Assembly: GCF_019090095.1 (NCBI RefSeq)
Contig: NZ_JAGQFP010000001.1
Span: 1,302,001 to 1,366,000, forward strand
Length of the DNA: 64,000 nt
From: Stutzerimonas stutzeri
GTDB lineage: Bacteria > Pseudomonadota > Gammaproteobacteria > Pseudomonadales > Pseudomonadaceae
Direction of reading: 5' to 3'
Below, in pieces: positions 30,054 to 39,742 of this stretch (the stretch's first letter is position 1; each line of letters starts with the position of its first letter). The position numbers were made by a program, and so were the translations under genes. The notes under the pieces were generated by a model. The model was not told the DNA's origin, ran no database searches, and saw only the letters and a list, made by a program, of their open reading frames with translations.

Positions 30054-31283
30054 TCAGGCGTAATAGTCCACCAGGCCTCTGTCGCCCCCGGCGCGGCTGC
30101 CGCTGATTTCCGTCGTCCCTTGAACGACATCCTCCTCGCCGCCACCCAGGCCACCCGCCGCGCCTCGGCCACGCGACTCGCCCCCACCCTCTCCACGCCA
30201 GCCGCGAGACTGGTCGGAAACGTTCACGTTCATGGTCATTCCCTGCTCGGTGAACATGTCACGCAGACGCTGCATCTGCCCTTCCAGCGCATCACGCACG
30301 CCGGCATGGGGGCTGACGAAGGTCACCTGGGTCTGGTCCTTGTGCATGTCGATACGGACTTCCATGCGGCCCAGCTCAGCCGGATCCAGTTGGATTTCTG
30401 CCGACTTGAGGTTCTGGCTGGAGAGCCACATCACCCGATCGACCACCGCTTCGCTCCAACCCGATTGCTGCATCTGCACCGGCTGCCCGGGCACCATGAC
30501 CGGCCGCTGCGCCTGCTGCACCTGCTGCTGTTGGGTGATCGCCTCGGTCAACGGATTCAGCCGATTGATCGCCAGCTCCGGCGTACCGGGGCGGCTCTCC
30601 TTCGGCGCGTCCAGCTTGTCGAGCACCTCTGCGAACGCTTCTTCCAGAGACGGCTCTTCCGATTCATCGGTCGACAGCTCACCGGCAAGCATGGCCGCCG
30701 GTAGCGCATCCTCGACGGCCGTGGCGTCGCCTTCCACACCGCCAAGGACCGACAAGGGGCTGTTCTGCGTGGCGGGCCGCATTTCCGTCACGCCCTGCCC
30801 GGAGATAGCTGGCTCGGCTTCGCTGTCCGAGACGTTCAGCGGCAGTTGCATCAAACCCGAGATGAACTCGCCATCGGTCGGTGTCGGCGTCTCCGGCGCG
30901 GCATCGTCGATCGGTGCCTGCCCGCCCAAGCCGAACAGCAGCAATGGGTCGAGTTCGGCCTCATCACCTTGCAGCTCGGTATCGATCGTCTCGGATTCGG
31001 TGGGCAGCGCTTTGCCGGTCTCGCCCACCGGTGGCTGTTCGTTGCCGTCGGCCTTGGCGGTTTCCTGACTCGGCTGATCGCCAGCCGGCTTGCCGGAGGC
31101 GGCCTTTGTCGCGCTCTCCTGGCGCTCGGCGGGCTTTGCCTGACGCTCCTTGGCGTAGACGTTGGCGAAGCTGGAAGCCTCGTCCCTGCTGGGCTGAGAG
31201 GCAGATTTAGCGGATGCGTTCGCCGCTTTGGCAGCAGCGGCGGGCGCTTTGATGTTAAGCAATAGATCGGGGGAAACGGCCAT
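30054..31283 (-). CDS. fliK: Flagellar hook-length control protein FliK
   Basis: FliK measures hook length and triggers the export switch at FlhB. The 409-residue product has a low-complexity Ala/Glu/Pro-rich body and a compact C-terminal domain (about 285-375: VMWLSSQNLKSAEIQLDPAE, then LGRMEVRIDMHKDQTQVTF). That domain carries the conserved L-x-P-x-x-LG core. A glycine/arginine-rich tail follows. The sequence L-x-P-x-x-LG and location between hptB and fliL mark this as the genuine FliK; the related protein at 6504-8027 is a paralogue. A sigma-54 site lies 39 bases upstream. Confidence 0.93.
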   Translation of the reverse strand: MAVSPDLLLNIKAPAAAAKAANASAKSASQPSRDEASSFANVYAKERQAKPAERQESATKAASGKPAGDQPSQETAKADGNEQPPVGETGKALPTESETIDTELQGDEAELDPLLLFGLGGQAPIDDAAPETPTPTDGEFISGLMQLPLNVSDSEAEPAISGQGVTEMRPATQNSPLSVLGGVEGDATAVEDALPAAMLAGELSTDESEEPSLEEAFAEVLDKLDAPKESRPGTPELAINRLNPLTEAITQQQQVQQAQRPVMVPGQPVQMQQSGWSEAVVDRVMWLSSQNLKSAEIQLDPAELGRMEVRIDMHKDQTQVTFVSPHAGVRDALEGQMQRLRDMFTEQGMTMNVNVSDQSRGWRGEGGGESRGRGAAGGLGGGEEDVVQGTTEISGSRAGGDRGLVDYYA

Positions 31284-31321
31284 GGGTCTTTCCGCTCAGG
31301 GTTATGACGTATGCTTGCTCA

Positions 31322-31337
31322 AGCAAACAACGGGCCA
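31322..31337 (-). promoter_or_regulatory. Sigma-54 (-24/-12) promoter for fliK
   Basis: On the minus strand the site reads TGGCCCGTTGTTTGCT. It departs from the sigma-54 consensus TGGCACG-N4-TTGC by one or two bases and has correct spacing. Predicted start is near 31311, only about 28 bases before the fliK ATG. It lies between the hptB stop and fliK, so fliK would form its own RpoN unit. Confidence 0.72.
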
Positions 31338-31378
31338 TGTAATCGGCTCGCCAGCTGCGGCCGCCAGCACAACGCAAA

Positions 31379-31735
31379 TCAGGCGGGTCCGCCATAGCGC
31401 TGGCGTTCGGCGCGGCAGAGAATCCGGACGATGGCGAACTCACGCTCGATTCGTTCGATCAGCTCGGGGGCCTCGTCGAGCCGTGCCAACCGTGCGACGT
31501 TCTCCAGCTGGCGACAAAGTTCCGCCAGCAACGAGGCGCCCATGTTGCTGCAGCTGCCCTTGAAGCTGTGCGCCGCCTGACGCAGCGCCTCGGCGTCACG
31601 CTGCTGGCAGCTGTTCTGCAACAGGCGTAGCCGTTCTTCGGAATCGGTGAGAAAGGTATCCAGCAAAACCGGGTATTCGGCCTCCATGACATCCTGAAGG
31701 GTCGTCAGCACGCGGTTGTCGAGGTGATCGACCAC
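31379..31735 (-). CDS. hptB: Histidine phosphotransfer protein HptB
   Basis: HptB is a stand-alone Hpt protein that relays phosphate from hybrid kinases to HsbR. The 118-residue four-helix domain has the phosphoaccepting histidine in RQAAHSFKGSCSNMGASLLA, followed by the family's LAELCRQLE helix. Identity as HptB rests on the neighbouring HsbR and HsbA genes, which form the known P. aeruginosa pathway. It begins 30 bases after the hsbR stop. Confidence 0.9.
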   Translation of the reverse strand: MVDHLDNRVLTTLQDVMEAEYPVLLDTFLTDSEERLRLLQNSCQQRDAEALRQAAHSFKGSCSNMGASLLAELCRQLENVARLARLDEAPELIERIEREFAIVRILCRAERQRYGGPA

Positions 31736-31765
31736 GGATCGGCTCCTGGCTGGAAAGTCGGCGGA

Positions 31766-33472
31766 TTATGCATGACCGGCCCAATGAAACTCCACGTTCA
31801 GCAGTTTGCCGTCGGGCTGCCAATAGAACCGGTCGCTCATCTGCCGAATCATGCGTAGGCCCCGCCCGCCCAGGCATTCGGCGTGGTATTGCTTGTTCAA
31901 CGTACCCTGCACATCGAACCCCGGGCCGCTGTCGCGCACACCGATGCGCAAATATCCCGACGCCCCGTCCGACTTGACGCTCATTTCGATGGATACGAAG
32001 CCTTCCTCGAGCTCATCGAGCCGCCGCTGACGCTCCTGGTAATACTGGGCAAAGCCTCGCGCATCGCTTTTCCAAGCCGAATCGAGCAGCAGCACGCCAT
32101 GCTCGAGCGCATTGGCGTAAAGCTCGGTCAGCACGGCATAGATCGTCCCGGCCCGGTGACGCAGCGGAGCGATCTGCAGCAGCAGCTGCATGGTCATCGG
32201 CAAGGGATTGGCCGCACGCAGACTGCTCGGCCGCATATCGAAACCGACCGACCAGTCCCTCGGCCGCAACGGACGCTTGCTGGGTAAGACGATATTCGGC
32301 GGTGATTGCCAGCCCAAGGCAGCAGGCTCGACCATACTCACCTCGACGAGGCTTGAGTCGTCAAGCATTTGACCATTGAACGCGAGGAGCGCCTGCTGCA
32401 GCTCGTCGAACAGCCTCGAGGGCTCGTCGTTAGCGTCCAGCAATGCCAGCAAACGCTGCTCGCCGAACAGCTCGTCGTCGGCGTTCGTGCTTTCGAGGAT
32501 GCCGTCCGACATGAGCAGCAGCCGATCGCCGACGGCCAGCGGAAAGGTTTCGAAGCCATCGTCGAATGCGGACGCTTCGAGAATGCCGAGCGGCAGATGC
32601 CTGGATGTCAGCGCGACACGGCCTGTGCCATTGTCCTTGAGCAGATAACCGTCCGGCAGGCCGCCGTTCCACACCCGCAGCGCGCCTTGTCTGAGGTTGA
32701 TGTCCAGCAGGGTGGCGCAGCAGAACATCTCGACCGGCAGGATCAGCTTCAGCTTGGCGTTGATCTCGCGCAGGATCTCGTTGCTGGTATAGCCCTTGGC
32801 GGTCATCCCGTAGAAGGTCTCGGCCAGCGGCATTGCCCCGACCGCCGCTGGCAGCCCGTGACCGGTGAAGTCCCCCAGCAATACGAACATGCGGCCGGCA
32901 GGCGCTTCGGCCGCCAGCAGCAGATCGCCGTTGAACAGCGCCCGAGGCGACTGGCGGTAGCGAATGTTGGGCGCATCCAGGCAACCGGCATGCGCCACCT
33001 TGTCGAAGATGCTCTTGGCTGCCCGCTGCTCGTCGAGCAGTTGCAGGTTGCGCCGGGCGATCAGGTCGCGCTGCTCCAGCACCGTGGCCTGCAGGCGGCG
33101 CAGGCGGTGCATCGCCTGGATTTTCGCCTCGAGAATGATCGGGTTGTATGGCTTGGCGATAAAGTCGTCACCGCCGGCTTCGAGGCAGCGCACCAGCGCC
33201 TCGTTCTCAGTCAGCGATGTGAGGAAGATGATCGGCACCAGCTCATTGCCGGCCAACCCCTTGATGCGTCGCGCGGCCTCGAAGCCATCCATGACCGGCA
33301 TCAGCGCATCCATCAACACCAGTTGCGGCCGTTCGAGCTCGAATTGCCGTACCGCTTCGGCGCCGTTGGCCGCAGTGATCACCCGGTGCCCTTGGCGCCC
33401 GACGATGGCCGTCAGGAGCATGCGATCGGCCGCGCCATCCTCGGCGATGAGTATGGAGAGCCGACGAGGCAT
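31766..33472 (-). CDS. hsbR: Response regulator HsbR: receiver, PP2C phosphatase and anti-sigma-type kinase
   Basis: HsbR receives phosphate from HptB and sets the phosphorylation state of HsbA. The 568-residue product has an N-terminal receiver (ILIAEDGAADRMLL; phosphoacceptor Asp in LVLMDALMPVMDG). The PP2C/SpoIIE phosphatase (about 140-375) has metal-binding motifs LLGDFTGHGLPAAVGAMP and LLMSDGILE. The C-terminal GHKL-type kinase (about 420-565) shows ELYANALEHGVL and GVRDSGPGFD. This three-domain plan is specific to HsbR-type regulators. The gene abuts hsbA with no spacer. Confidence 0.92.
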   Translation of the reverse strand: MPRRLSILIAEDGAADRMLLTAIVGRQGHRVITAANGAEAVRQFELERPQLVLMDALMPVMDGFEAARRIKGLAGNELVPIIFLTSLTENEALVRCLEAGGDDFIAKPYNPIILEAKIQAMHRLRRLQATVLEQRDLIARRNLQLLDEQRAAKSIFDKVAHAGCLDAPNIRYRQSPRALFNGDLLLAAEAPAGRMFVLLGDFTGHGLPAAVGAMPLAETFYGMTAKGYTSNEILREINAKLKLILPVEMFCCATLLDINLRQGALRVWNGGLPDGYLLKDNGTGRVALTSRHLPLGILEASAFDDGFETFPLAVGDRLLLMSDGILESTNADDELFGEQRLLALLDANDEPSRLFDELQQALLAFNGQMLDDSSLVEVSMVEPAALGWQSPPNIVLPSKRPLRPRDWSVGFDMRPSSLRAANPLPMTMQLLLQIAPLRHRAGTIYAVLTELYANALEHGVLLLDSAWKSDARGFAQYYQERQRRLDELEEGFVSIEMSVKSDGASGYLRIGVRDSGPGFDVQGTLNKQYHAECLGGRGLRMIRQMSDRFYWQPDGKLLNVEFHWAGHA

Positions 33473-33778
33473 TCAGGCGATCGCGAACAGATGTTCGAAG
33501 TTGGAAATCGAAAGCACCTTTCGGACATCGGGGTTGCAGTTGATCAGCCGAATGTCGGCCTTGTCGCTGCCGCCGTGATCCCGCAGCAGCAGCAACATGC
33601 CCAGGGCGGAGCTGTCCAGGTAGGTCGCTCCGCCGAGATCGACCACATACCGCCGAGGCGAGCCGCCAGCCCCTTGGTACGCATCGCGAAAGGCCTGATG
33701 GGTGTTGAAATCGAAGCGCCCCTGGATGGTAATCGTCAGCTCCTGTCCATCTGCCGATAGCTGTGAACTGATGGTCAT
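33473..33778 (-). CDS. hsbA: STAS-domain anti-anti-sigma factor HsbA
   Basis: HsbA is a STAS-domain switch protein. In P. aeruginosa its unphosphorylated form engages the anti-sigma factor FlgM and its phosphorylated form promotes the HsbD diguanylate cyclase. The 101-residue product has the STAS core VVDLGGATYLDSSALGMLLL. The phosphorylatable serine is at position 56 or 57. The ATG at 33778 has AGGAG 7 bases upstream; a start six codons earlier lacks it. It is first of the hsbA-hsbR-hptB run. The flgM partner is outside the window. Confidence 0.9.
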   Translation of the reverse strand: MTISSQLSADGQELTITIQGRFDFNTHQAFRDAYQGAGGSPRRYVVDLGGATYLDSSALGMLLLLRDHGGSDKADIRLINCNPDVRKVLSISNFEHLFAIA

Positions 33779-33947
33779 GTAGCACTCCTGATCCAAACCG
33801 AATGACGTGGTGGCCGTACTGGCTAAAGGGCTGTTGGCGAATCGTCGTGAGGCGCCTGGCCCGGGGCATCTGCGCGTTCAGTGACCAGCCGCGCCATAGC
33901 GAGCGAGCTGATGAAGATGTAGCACCCAACGCACCGCTCAGCAAGCG

Positions 33948-34400
33948 TCATTCCTGTTTGGGTCGCCCGGCCAGCCGCTGGGAAAACTCATCGAGGATCT
34001 TCTGCTCGCGCTTGTCGGCCGCCGTTCGGGCTTCCTGCAGATAACGCTCGACCAGCTTGCGCAAGCCATCGAGGCGCGCCCGCCGCTGTTGCCATTGCTC
34101 GCGCACCTTGTCGAGATTGTTGCGGTGCCAATCGACGCTACGTTGCTGCTGGGCAATCGCCGACTCGAGCTGGGAGAGGAAACGCTGATAATTCATCAGC
34201 CATTGGCCGGAGACGCCCTGACTGCCCTGGCTCAGCCACTGCTGCTGGTAATCGGAGAAATATTGCCGCAGCTCGCCAAGTTTGCTCTCAGCCTGGGACA
34301 GCTGCGCCTGCCCCTGACCGAAGAGCTTGGCCGACTCGCGCTCGGCACGCTCGGCCAGGTCGATCACCGGCGCCAGACGCGCAGCACGACTGCTCGGCAA
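33948..34400 (-). CDS. fliJ: Flagellar export chaperone FliJ, TTG start
   Basis: FliJ is the coiled-coil stalk protein of the FliHIJ export ATPase. The 150-residue product is helical throughout, with long heptad patterns and the family's start SRAARLAPVIDLAERAERES. The only codon that keeps this conserved N-terminus is TTG at 34400, 3 bases after the fliI stop; a GTG lies 11 codons further in and would remove conserved residues. The C-terminal part (DKREQKILDEFSQRL) is also typical. Confidence 0.92.
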   Translation of the reverse strand: MPSSRAARLAPVIDLAERAERESAKLFGQGQAQLSQAESKLGELRQYFSDYQQQWLSQGSQGVSGQWLMNYQRFLSQLESAIAQQQRSVDWHRNNLDKVREQWQQRRARLDGLRKLVERYLQEARTAADKREQKILDEFSQRLAGRPKQE

Positions 34401-34403
34401 GGG

Positions 34404-35762
34404 TTAGCTCGCTGCCTTGGGATTGAACACGGCGGTCAGCAAAGCCTCGCTCTGCGCCAGATGCTCGGCTTCGTTCAGGCTCTGCCGCAGGTAGCGCACC
34501 ATCTCCGCCTGACGCGCAATAGCCAGGTCGGTCTCCGGATCGCCACCCGGCACATAGGCACCGACGCTGATCAGGTCACGACTCTGCTGATAACGCGACC
34601 AGAGCTGCTTGAAGCGTTGCGAATGACGCACATGCTCGGCGCTGACCACTTGCGGCATGACCCGGCTGATGGAGGCTTCGATGTCGATGGCCGGGTAATG
34701 GCCCTCCTCGGCCAGCCGCCGCGACAGCACGATGTGGCCGTCGAGCACCCCGCGCGCTGCATCGGCGATCGGGTCCTGCTGGTCGTCGCCCTCGGACAGT
34801 ACCGTGTAGAACGCGGTGATCGAGCCGCCGCCCGCCTCCGCATTACCGGCGCGCTCCACCAGGCTCGGCAGCTTGGCGAACACCGACGGCGGATAGCCCT
34901 TGGTCGCCGGCGGCTCGCCGATGGCCAGGGCGATTTCGCGCTGGGCCTGGGCGAAACGGGTCAGCGAATCCATCAGCAGCAGGACGTTCTTGCCCTTGTC
35001 GCGGAAGTATTCGGCGATGCGCGTGCAGTACATGGCGGCCCGCAAGCGCATCAGCGGCGCGTCGTCGGCTGGCGAGGCGACCACCACCGAACGCTTGATG
35101 CTCTCTTCGGTGAGGATGTTCTCAATGAACTCCTTGACCTCGCGGCCCCGCTCGCCGATCAGCCCGACCACGATGATGTCGGCCTCGGTGAAGCGCGTCA
35201 TCATGCCGAGCAGCACCGATTTACCCACACCGGTGCCGGCGAACAGGCCCAGGCGCTGGCCACGACCGACAGTGAGCAGTCCATTGATGCTGCGAATGCC
35301 GACGTCCAGCGGCTCGCTGATCGGGTGGCGCTTGAGCGGGTTGATGACCGGGCCGTCCATCGGTACCCAGTCTTCGGCTTTCATGCCGCCCTTGCCGTCC
35401 AGGGCGCGGCCGGCGCCGTCTAGCACCCGACCGAGCATCGAGGTGCCCATGGGCAGGCGTCCGGTGTTGGCCAGCGGCACGACGCGCGCACCCGGGGCAA
35501 TACCGGCCAGGCTACCGACCGGCATCAGGTAGAGTTTGCCGCTGGCGAAGCCCATGACCTCGGCTTCCACCTGGGTCGGGTGGTAGCTGTCTTCGTTGAT
35601 CACCAGGCAGCGACTGCCGACTGCGGCACGCAGCCCCTCGGCTTCGAGCGTCAGCCCGACCATACGCAACAACCGACCCTCGAGGATCGGTTGGCTGGGG
35701 AGCTTGATCGCCTCGCCGTAGGTTTCGAAGCGCTTGGCGAAACTGGTTCGTTCAAGGCGCAT
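34404..35762 (-). CDS. fliI: Flagellar export ATPase FliI
   Basis: FliI is the hexameric ATPase that unfolds and loads export cargo. The 452-residue product begins [20 protein letters not shown]. It has Walker [18 protein letters not shown] (about 165-180), Walker [21 protein letters not shown], and the FliI/YscN signature [21 protein letters not shown] chose the ATG at 35762; a longer in-frame reading would run through fliH. It overlaps the fliH 3' end by 11 bases. Confidence 0.97.
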   Translation of the reverse strand: MRLERTSFAKRFETYGEAIKLPSQPILEGRLLRMVGLTLEAEGLRAAVGSRCLVINEDSYHPTQVEAEVMGFASGKLYLMPVGSLAGIAPGARVVPLANTGRLPMGTSMLGRVLDGAGRALDGKGGMKAEDWVPMDGPVINPLKRHPISEPLDVGIRSINGLLTVGRGQRLGLFAGTGVGKSVLLGMMTRFTEADIIVVGLIGERGREVKEFIENILTEESIKRSVVVASPADDAPLMRLRAAMYCTRIAEYFRDKGKNVLLLMDSLTRFAQAQREIALAIGEPPATKGYPPSVFAKLPSLVERAGNAEAGGGSITAFYTVLSEGDDQQDPIADAARGVLDGHIVLSRRLAEEGHYPAIDIEASISRVMPQVVSAEHVRHSQRFKQLWSRYQQSRDLISVGAYVPGGDPETDLAIARQAEMVRYLRQSLNEAEHLAQSEALLTAVFNPKAAS

Positions 35763-36528
35763 CGGGGTCGTCCAGATCCAGGTGCAGATCGGCTTCGGGC
35801 GGGCTGGTGGCGTTTTCCCGCTGCTGCTCGAACAGCTGGCTGATGGCCTGGCCCAGGCGTGTCTCGATGCTCGCGTCGATGCGGCTCTGTTCGGTCTCGA
35901 TGCGACAGCCACCGGGCATCAGGTCACTGTCTTCGATGATCTTCCAGGTCTCTTCGTGCCGCTCGCGCAGCGCTTTGACCATCTCGAAATCCTGCGGATT
36001 GATATGGATGCGCACGTTGCTGGCGCCCATGGGCAACAACTTGAGCGCCTCGCGCAGCACCTGACGAATCTGGCTGGAGTCGATCAACAGATCACGCTGG
36101 ATCACTTCACGCGCCAGTTGGCTGACCAGGGTGACCATCGCGTGTTCGAGGTTGCGATCCTGATCGGCGATGGGTTCGAGCAACTGCCCCATCAGCTTTT
36201 CAAGGCTGGCGAGCTTGGGCGCCAGCGTCGCGTCGGCTTCCTGACGGGCCTTGAGCTGGCCGGCATGAAAGCCGTCTTTCTCCCCGGTGCTGAAGCCTTC
36301 GTTGTAGGCCTCCTGGCGAATCGCCTCGAGCTCGTCGAGCGTCAGCGGTTTGACTTCTTCAACCGGCACATCTTCGCTGCGCGACAGCTCCTGCTCGGCC
36401 GTGGGCTCGTCCGACACCTCTGGCTCCGGCAGCTCGGCGCCGTGCGGATCGAAACTCGGCAGCGCCCAGCGATCGAACACATTGACGTCCTTCGCGCGGA
36501 TCACATCGCTTGGGTTTTCCTTGGACAT
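35752..36528 (-). CDS. fliH: Flagellar export regulator FliH
   Basis: FliH dimerises, holds FliI inactive and links it to the C-ring through FliN. The 258-residue product has an acidic, disordered N-terminus with Trp/Phe in [21 protein letters not shown] middle coiled coil follows ([20 protein letters not shown], with the glycine-spaced helix typical of FliH). The C-terminal VATPase-E-like domain is [20 protein letters not shown]. It lies 17 bases after fliG. Confidence 0.95.
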   Translation of the reverse strand: MSKENPSDVIRAKDVNVFDRWALPSFDPHGAELPEPEVSDEPTAEQELSRSEDVPVEEVKPLTLDELEAIRQEAYNEGFSTGEKDGFHAGQLKARQEADATLAPKLASLEKLMGQLLEPIADQDRNLEHAMVTLVSQLAREVIQRDLLIDSSQIRQVLREALKLLPMGASNVRIHINPQDFEMVKALRERHEETWKIIEDSDLMPGGCRIETEQSRIDASIETRLGQAISQLFEQQRENATSPPEADLHLDLDDPDAP

Positions 36529-36545
36529 TCGCTCTCAGTGCCTTG

Positions 36546-37565
36546 CTAGACCATTTCTTCGCCGCCCTTGCCGCCGAGCACGATCTCTCCGGCTTCGGCC
36601 ATGCGGCGAGCGATGGTAAGGATTTCCTTCTGGGCGCCTTCGACTTCGCTGATGCGCACCGGCCCCTTGGCTTCGAGGTCGTCACGCAGCAACTCGCCAG
36701 CGCGCTTGGACATGTTCTTGAAGATCTTTTCCTTGATGGCTTCATCGGCACCTTTGAGCGCCAGCACCAGGACGTCGGAGGATACTTCACGCAGCAGCAC
36801 CTGAATGCCCCGATCGTCGACATCGGCGAGGTTGTCGAAGACGAACATCAGGTCCTCGATCTGCGCGGAGAGGTCTTCGTCCACGTCGCGGATGGCGTCC
36901 ATCAGCTGGCCTTCGACCGAACTGTCGAGGAAGTTCATGATATCGGCCGCGCGCTTGACGCCGCCCAGCGTTGCGCGAGTGGTATTGGCGTTGCCGGAGA
37001 ACTGCTTCTCCAGAATCAGGTTCAGCTCCTTCAGCGCCGCCGGTTGCACGGTATTGAGCGAGGACACGCGCAATACGATATCGAGGCGCACCTTGTGGTC
37101 GAAGTGCGACAGCACCTCGCCCGCCTGGTCCGGATCGAGATAGGCGACCACGATCGCCTGGATCTGCGGGTGCTCGTAGCGGATCACGTCGGCCACGGCG
37201 CGTGGCTCCATCCACTTCAGACTGTCCAGCCCGCTGGTGTTGCCGCCCAGCAGGATCCGGTCGATCAGGCCGCCCGCCTTGTCCTCGCCCAGTGCCTGGG
37301 TGAGCATCTTGCGAATGTAGCCGTCGGAGCCGACGCCGAGGCTGGTCTGGTCGCCGACGATCTCGACGAACTCGCCCATCACCTGTTCGATCTGGTTTTT
37401 CTGCACATTACGCAGTTGCGCCATCGCCGTGCCGACTTTCTGGACCTCTTTCGGCCCCAGATGCCGCAGTACCTGCGCGGCGTCGGCCTCACCCAGCGAG
37501 AGCAAGAGAATCGCGGCTTTGTCGACCTTGTTCAGCTTGTTGGCAGGAACTCGAGCATCACTCAT
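36546..37565 (-). CDS. fliG: Flagellar motor switch protein FliG
   Basis: FliG is the rotor protein that takes torque from the stator. The 339-residue product has the N-terminal FliF-binding domain (KLNKVDKAAILLLSLGEADA) and a middle domain with the EHPQ motif (IRYEHPQIQAIVVAYLDPDQ). The C-terminal domain has the charged torque helix (LALKGADEAIKEKIFKNMSK, then RAGELLRDDLEAKGPVRISE). It overlaps the fliF 3' end by 8 bases. Confidence 0.97.
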   Translation of the reverse strand: MSDARVPANKLNKVDKAAILLLSLGEADAAQVLRHLGPKEVQKVGTAMAQLRNVQKNQIEQVMGEFVEIVGDQTSLGVGSDGYIRKMLTQALGEDKAGGLIDRILLGGNTSGLDSLKWMEPRAVADVIRYEHPQIQAIVVAYLDPDQAGEVLSHFDHKVRLDIVLRVSSLNTVQPAALKELNLILEKQFSGNANTTRATLGGVKRAADIMNFLDSSVEGQLMDAIRDVDEDLSAQIEDLMFVFDNLADVDDRGIQVLLREVSSDVLVLALKGADEAIKEKIFKNMSKRAGELLRDDLEAKGPVRISEVEGAQKEILTIARRMAEAGEIVLGGKGGEEMV

Positions 37566-39342
37566 CTGCGTTGATCCAATCTTTGACGACCTGAGCCACC
37601 CGGCCCGGATCCTCTGCTACCAGATTCTTGATGGCATTCAATTGCGCATCGTACCCCTCGGTCGGGCTCGGCAGCATGATGCTCTGCGGCCCACTCAGGC
37701 TGACCCGGTCGTTGGACAGGCCACCCTCTATACCCTCGATATCGCCCAGCTCGGCGTCGCCGGCCGGCTGCAATTCCTTACCCTTGCCCGCGTTGGTCAG
37801 GTTGTTCAGCACAGGCCGCAGCACACCGAACACCAGCACCAGGATGAACAGCACCCCGAGTACCTGTTTGACGATATCCCAGAACCAGGGTTGCGAGTAG
37901 AACGGGATATCGACGAACGCATCGTCCAGCGAATCGGTGGCGAACGGCGCGTTGATTACGCTGACGCTGTCACCACGGCTGGCGTCGAAGCCAACGGCGT
38001 CCTGCACCAGGCGAGTCAGACGCGCCAATTCTTCGGCGCTACGCGGTACTCGCGTGGCCTGCCCTTCTGCCGATACCGTCACTTGATCGTCGAGTACCAC
38101 GGCCACCGACAGGCGGCGCAGGCGACCCTGCTGTTGTTTGGTGTGGCTGATCGAACGATCCAGCTCGTAGTTGCGCGTAGCCTGCTCACGCTTGTCCGCC
38201 GGGAAAGGCGCCAGCATCGGTTGGCCAGTTGCCGGATCCATGATCTGCTGGCCATTGGCGTCCAGCAGCGGCTGGCCCGGGGCCACGGCACCCGCGGCAG
38301 CGGCTTGCCCGGCCTTGGCGTTTTCCGGCGCGCTTGCCGGGCCCGGCGGTTGGTTGCTCAGTGCACCCGGAACGCCCTGCGGCCCGAGGCTGCTCTGGCG
38401 CTGTTCGCTGACGCTCTGCTCGCTGCGCAGCGCCGGCTGATCAGGGTTGAAGGTCTCCGAGGTGGACTCCACGGCGCTGAAATCGACGTCGGCCGAGACT
38501 TCCGCCTTGTAGCGACCGCTGCCCAGCACCGGCTGCAGAATGTTGTGCACGCGCTGGGTGTAGAGGCTCTCCATGCGGCGGCTGTAGTCGAACTGCTTGC
38601 CGGCCATGCTCAGCTCGGTCAGCTCCTGCTGATCGGACAGCAGATTGCCCTTCTGATCGACCACAGTGATCTGCGACTTGGTCAGCTCGGGCACGCTGGT
38701 GGCAACCAGGTTGATGATCGCCATCACCTGGCTCGGCTCGAGGCTGCGGCCGGGGTAGAGTTCGACCAGTACCGAGGCGGTAGGCTTGCGCTCGTCGCGC
38801 ACGAACACCGAGCTCTTCGGGATTGCCAGGTGCACGCGAGCGCCCTTGACGTTGTTCAGGCTGGAAATGGTACGGGCCAGTTCGCCTTCGAGGCCGCGAC
38901 GATAGCGGGTCGCCTCCATGAATTGACTGGTGCCGAGGCCCTGATCCTTGTCCAGGATCTCGAAACCGATGTTGCTGTCGGTCGGCGCGATGCCGGCGCT
39001 GGCCAGTTTCAGACGGGCACGGGCGAGATCATCGGCCTTGACCAGCAAGGCGCCAGAATTAGGCTCGACGGTGTAGGAAATGTCCGCGGCAGCGAGGGTC
39101 TCCATCACCTGGTTGGCATCCATCCCGGCGAGGCTGCCAAGCAACGGGCGATAGTCCGGTTGCTGCGACCAGAGCACCACGGCAAAGCCAATGGCCACGC
39201 TCGCCGCCAGACCGACCAGCAGGCCGATCTGCCGCAGCATCGACATCTCGGAAAGGTTTTCCAGAAACGACAGGCCCAGGAACGGCTTCTTCGGGGCGTC
39301 CGAATCGACCGGTACGGGTACTTTGCTAAGCGCTTCAGCCAT
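37558..39342 (-). CDS. fliF: Flagellar MS-ring protein FliF
   Basis: FliF builds the MS ring on which the basal body grows. The 594-residue product has two membrane helices, near residues 35-57 and 480-500. Ring-building motifs lie between them (DLARARLKLASAGIAPTDSN; FMEATRYRRGLEGELARTIS; GARVHLAIPKSSVFVRDERK). A long Gln/Pro/Ala-rich segment at about 315-375 follows. A C-terminal FliG-binding tail ends the protein. It follows fliE after 15 bases. Confidence 0.97.
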   Translation of the reverse strand: MAEALSKVPVPVDSDAPKKPFLGLSFLENLSEMSMLRQIGLLVGLAASVAIGFAVVLWSQQPDYRPLLGSLAGMDANQVMETLAAADISYTVEPNSGALLVKADDLARARLKLASAGIAPTDSNIGFEILDKDQGLGTSQFMEATRYRRGLEGELARTISSLNNVKGARVHLAIPKSSVFVRDERKPTASVLVELYPGRSLEPSQVMAIINLVATSVPELTKSQITVVDQKGNLLSDQQELTELSMAGKQFDYSRRMESLYTQRVHNILQPVLGSGRYKAEVSADVDFSAVESTSETFNPDQPALRSEQSVSEQRQSSLGPQGVPGALSNQPPGPASAPENAKAGQAAAAGAVAPGQPLLDANGQQIMDPATGQPMLAPFPADKREQATRNYELDRSISHTKQQQGRLRRLSVAVVLDDQVTVSAEGQATRVPRSAEELARLTRLVQDAVGFDASRGDSVSVINAPFATDSLDDAFVDIPFYSQPWFWDIVKQVLGVLFILVLVFGVLRPVLNNLTNAGKGKELQPAGDAELGDIEGIEGGLSNDRVSLSGPQSIMLPSPTEGYDAQLNAIKNLVAEDPGRVAQVVKDWINADE

Positions 39343-39357
39343 TATTCAAACCCTGCC

Positions 39358-39687
39358 TTAAACCGGCATCTGCATGATGTCTTGATACGCCTGGACCAGC
39401 TTGTTACGCACCTGGGTCATGGCCTGGAAAGAAACACTGGCTTTCTGCGAAGCGATCATGACTTCGGTCAGATCGACGCCACCCTGGCCCATCTCGAAAG
39501 CGGTAGCGATTTGGTTGGAGGCCTGCTGGGTTTCGTTCACCTTGTTGACCGCCTGGCCAAGCATGTCGGAAAAGCTCGGTGCGCCAACCTCGGGGGCTGC
39601 GGTCACCGGCTTGGAGCGCGCCATTGCATCGGTCTGCATGGCCCGCATTTCCAGCATCAAGCGATTGAATTCGATACCCTGACTCAT
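39358..39687 (-). CDS. fliE: Flagellar rod-MS ring adaptor FliE
   Basis: FliE joins the MS ring to the proximal rod. The 109-residue product begins [20 protein letters not shown] and ends with the family's two helices ([20 protein letters not shown], then [20 protein letters not shown]). I use the ATG at 39687, behind GGAGGA with four bases of spacing; the ATG one codon upstream sits directly against the ribosome site. It heads the fliEFGHIJ run, with a sigma-54 element 56 bases upstream. Confidence 0.96.
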   Translation of the reverse strand: MSQGIEFNRLMLEMRAMQTDAMARSKPVTAAPEVGAPSFSDMLGQAVNKVNETQQASNQIATAFEMGQGGVDLTEVMIASQKASVSFQAMTQVRNKLVQAYQDIMQMPV

Positions 39688-39742
39688 CATTCCTCCAACA
39701 GCTGCGGTTTTTTTGACGCCTCGCAGCGAGTACAGGAGTAAT

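Noticed and set aside
37429..39741. A 770-codon plus-strand open frame opposite fliF and fliE
   Set aside because: It is an antisense shadow; it shows no signal, helix or domain, whereas fliF and fliE are full-length and typical.
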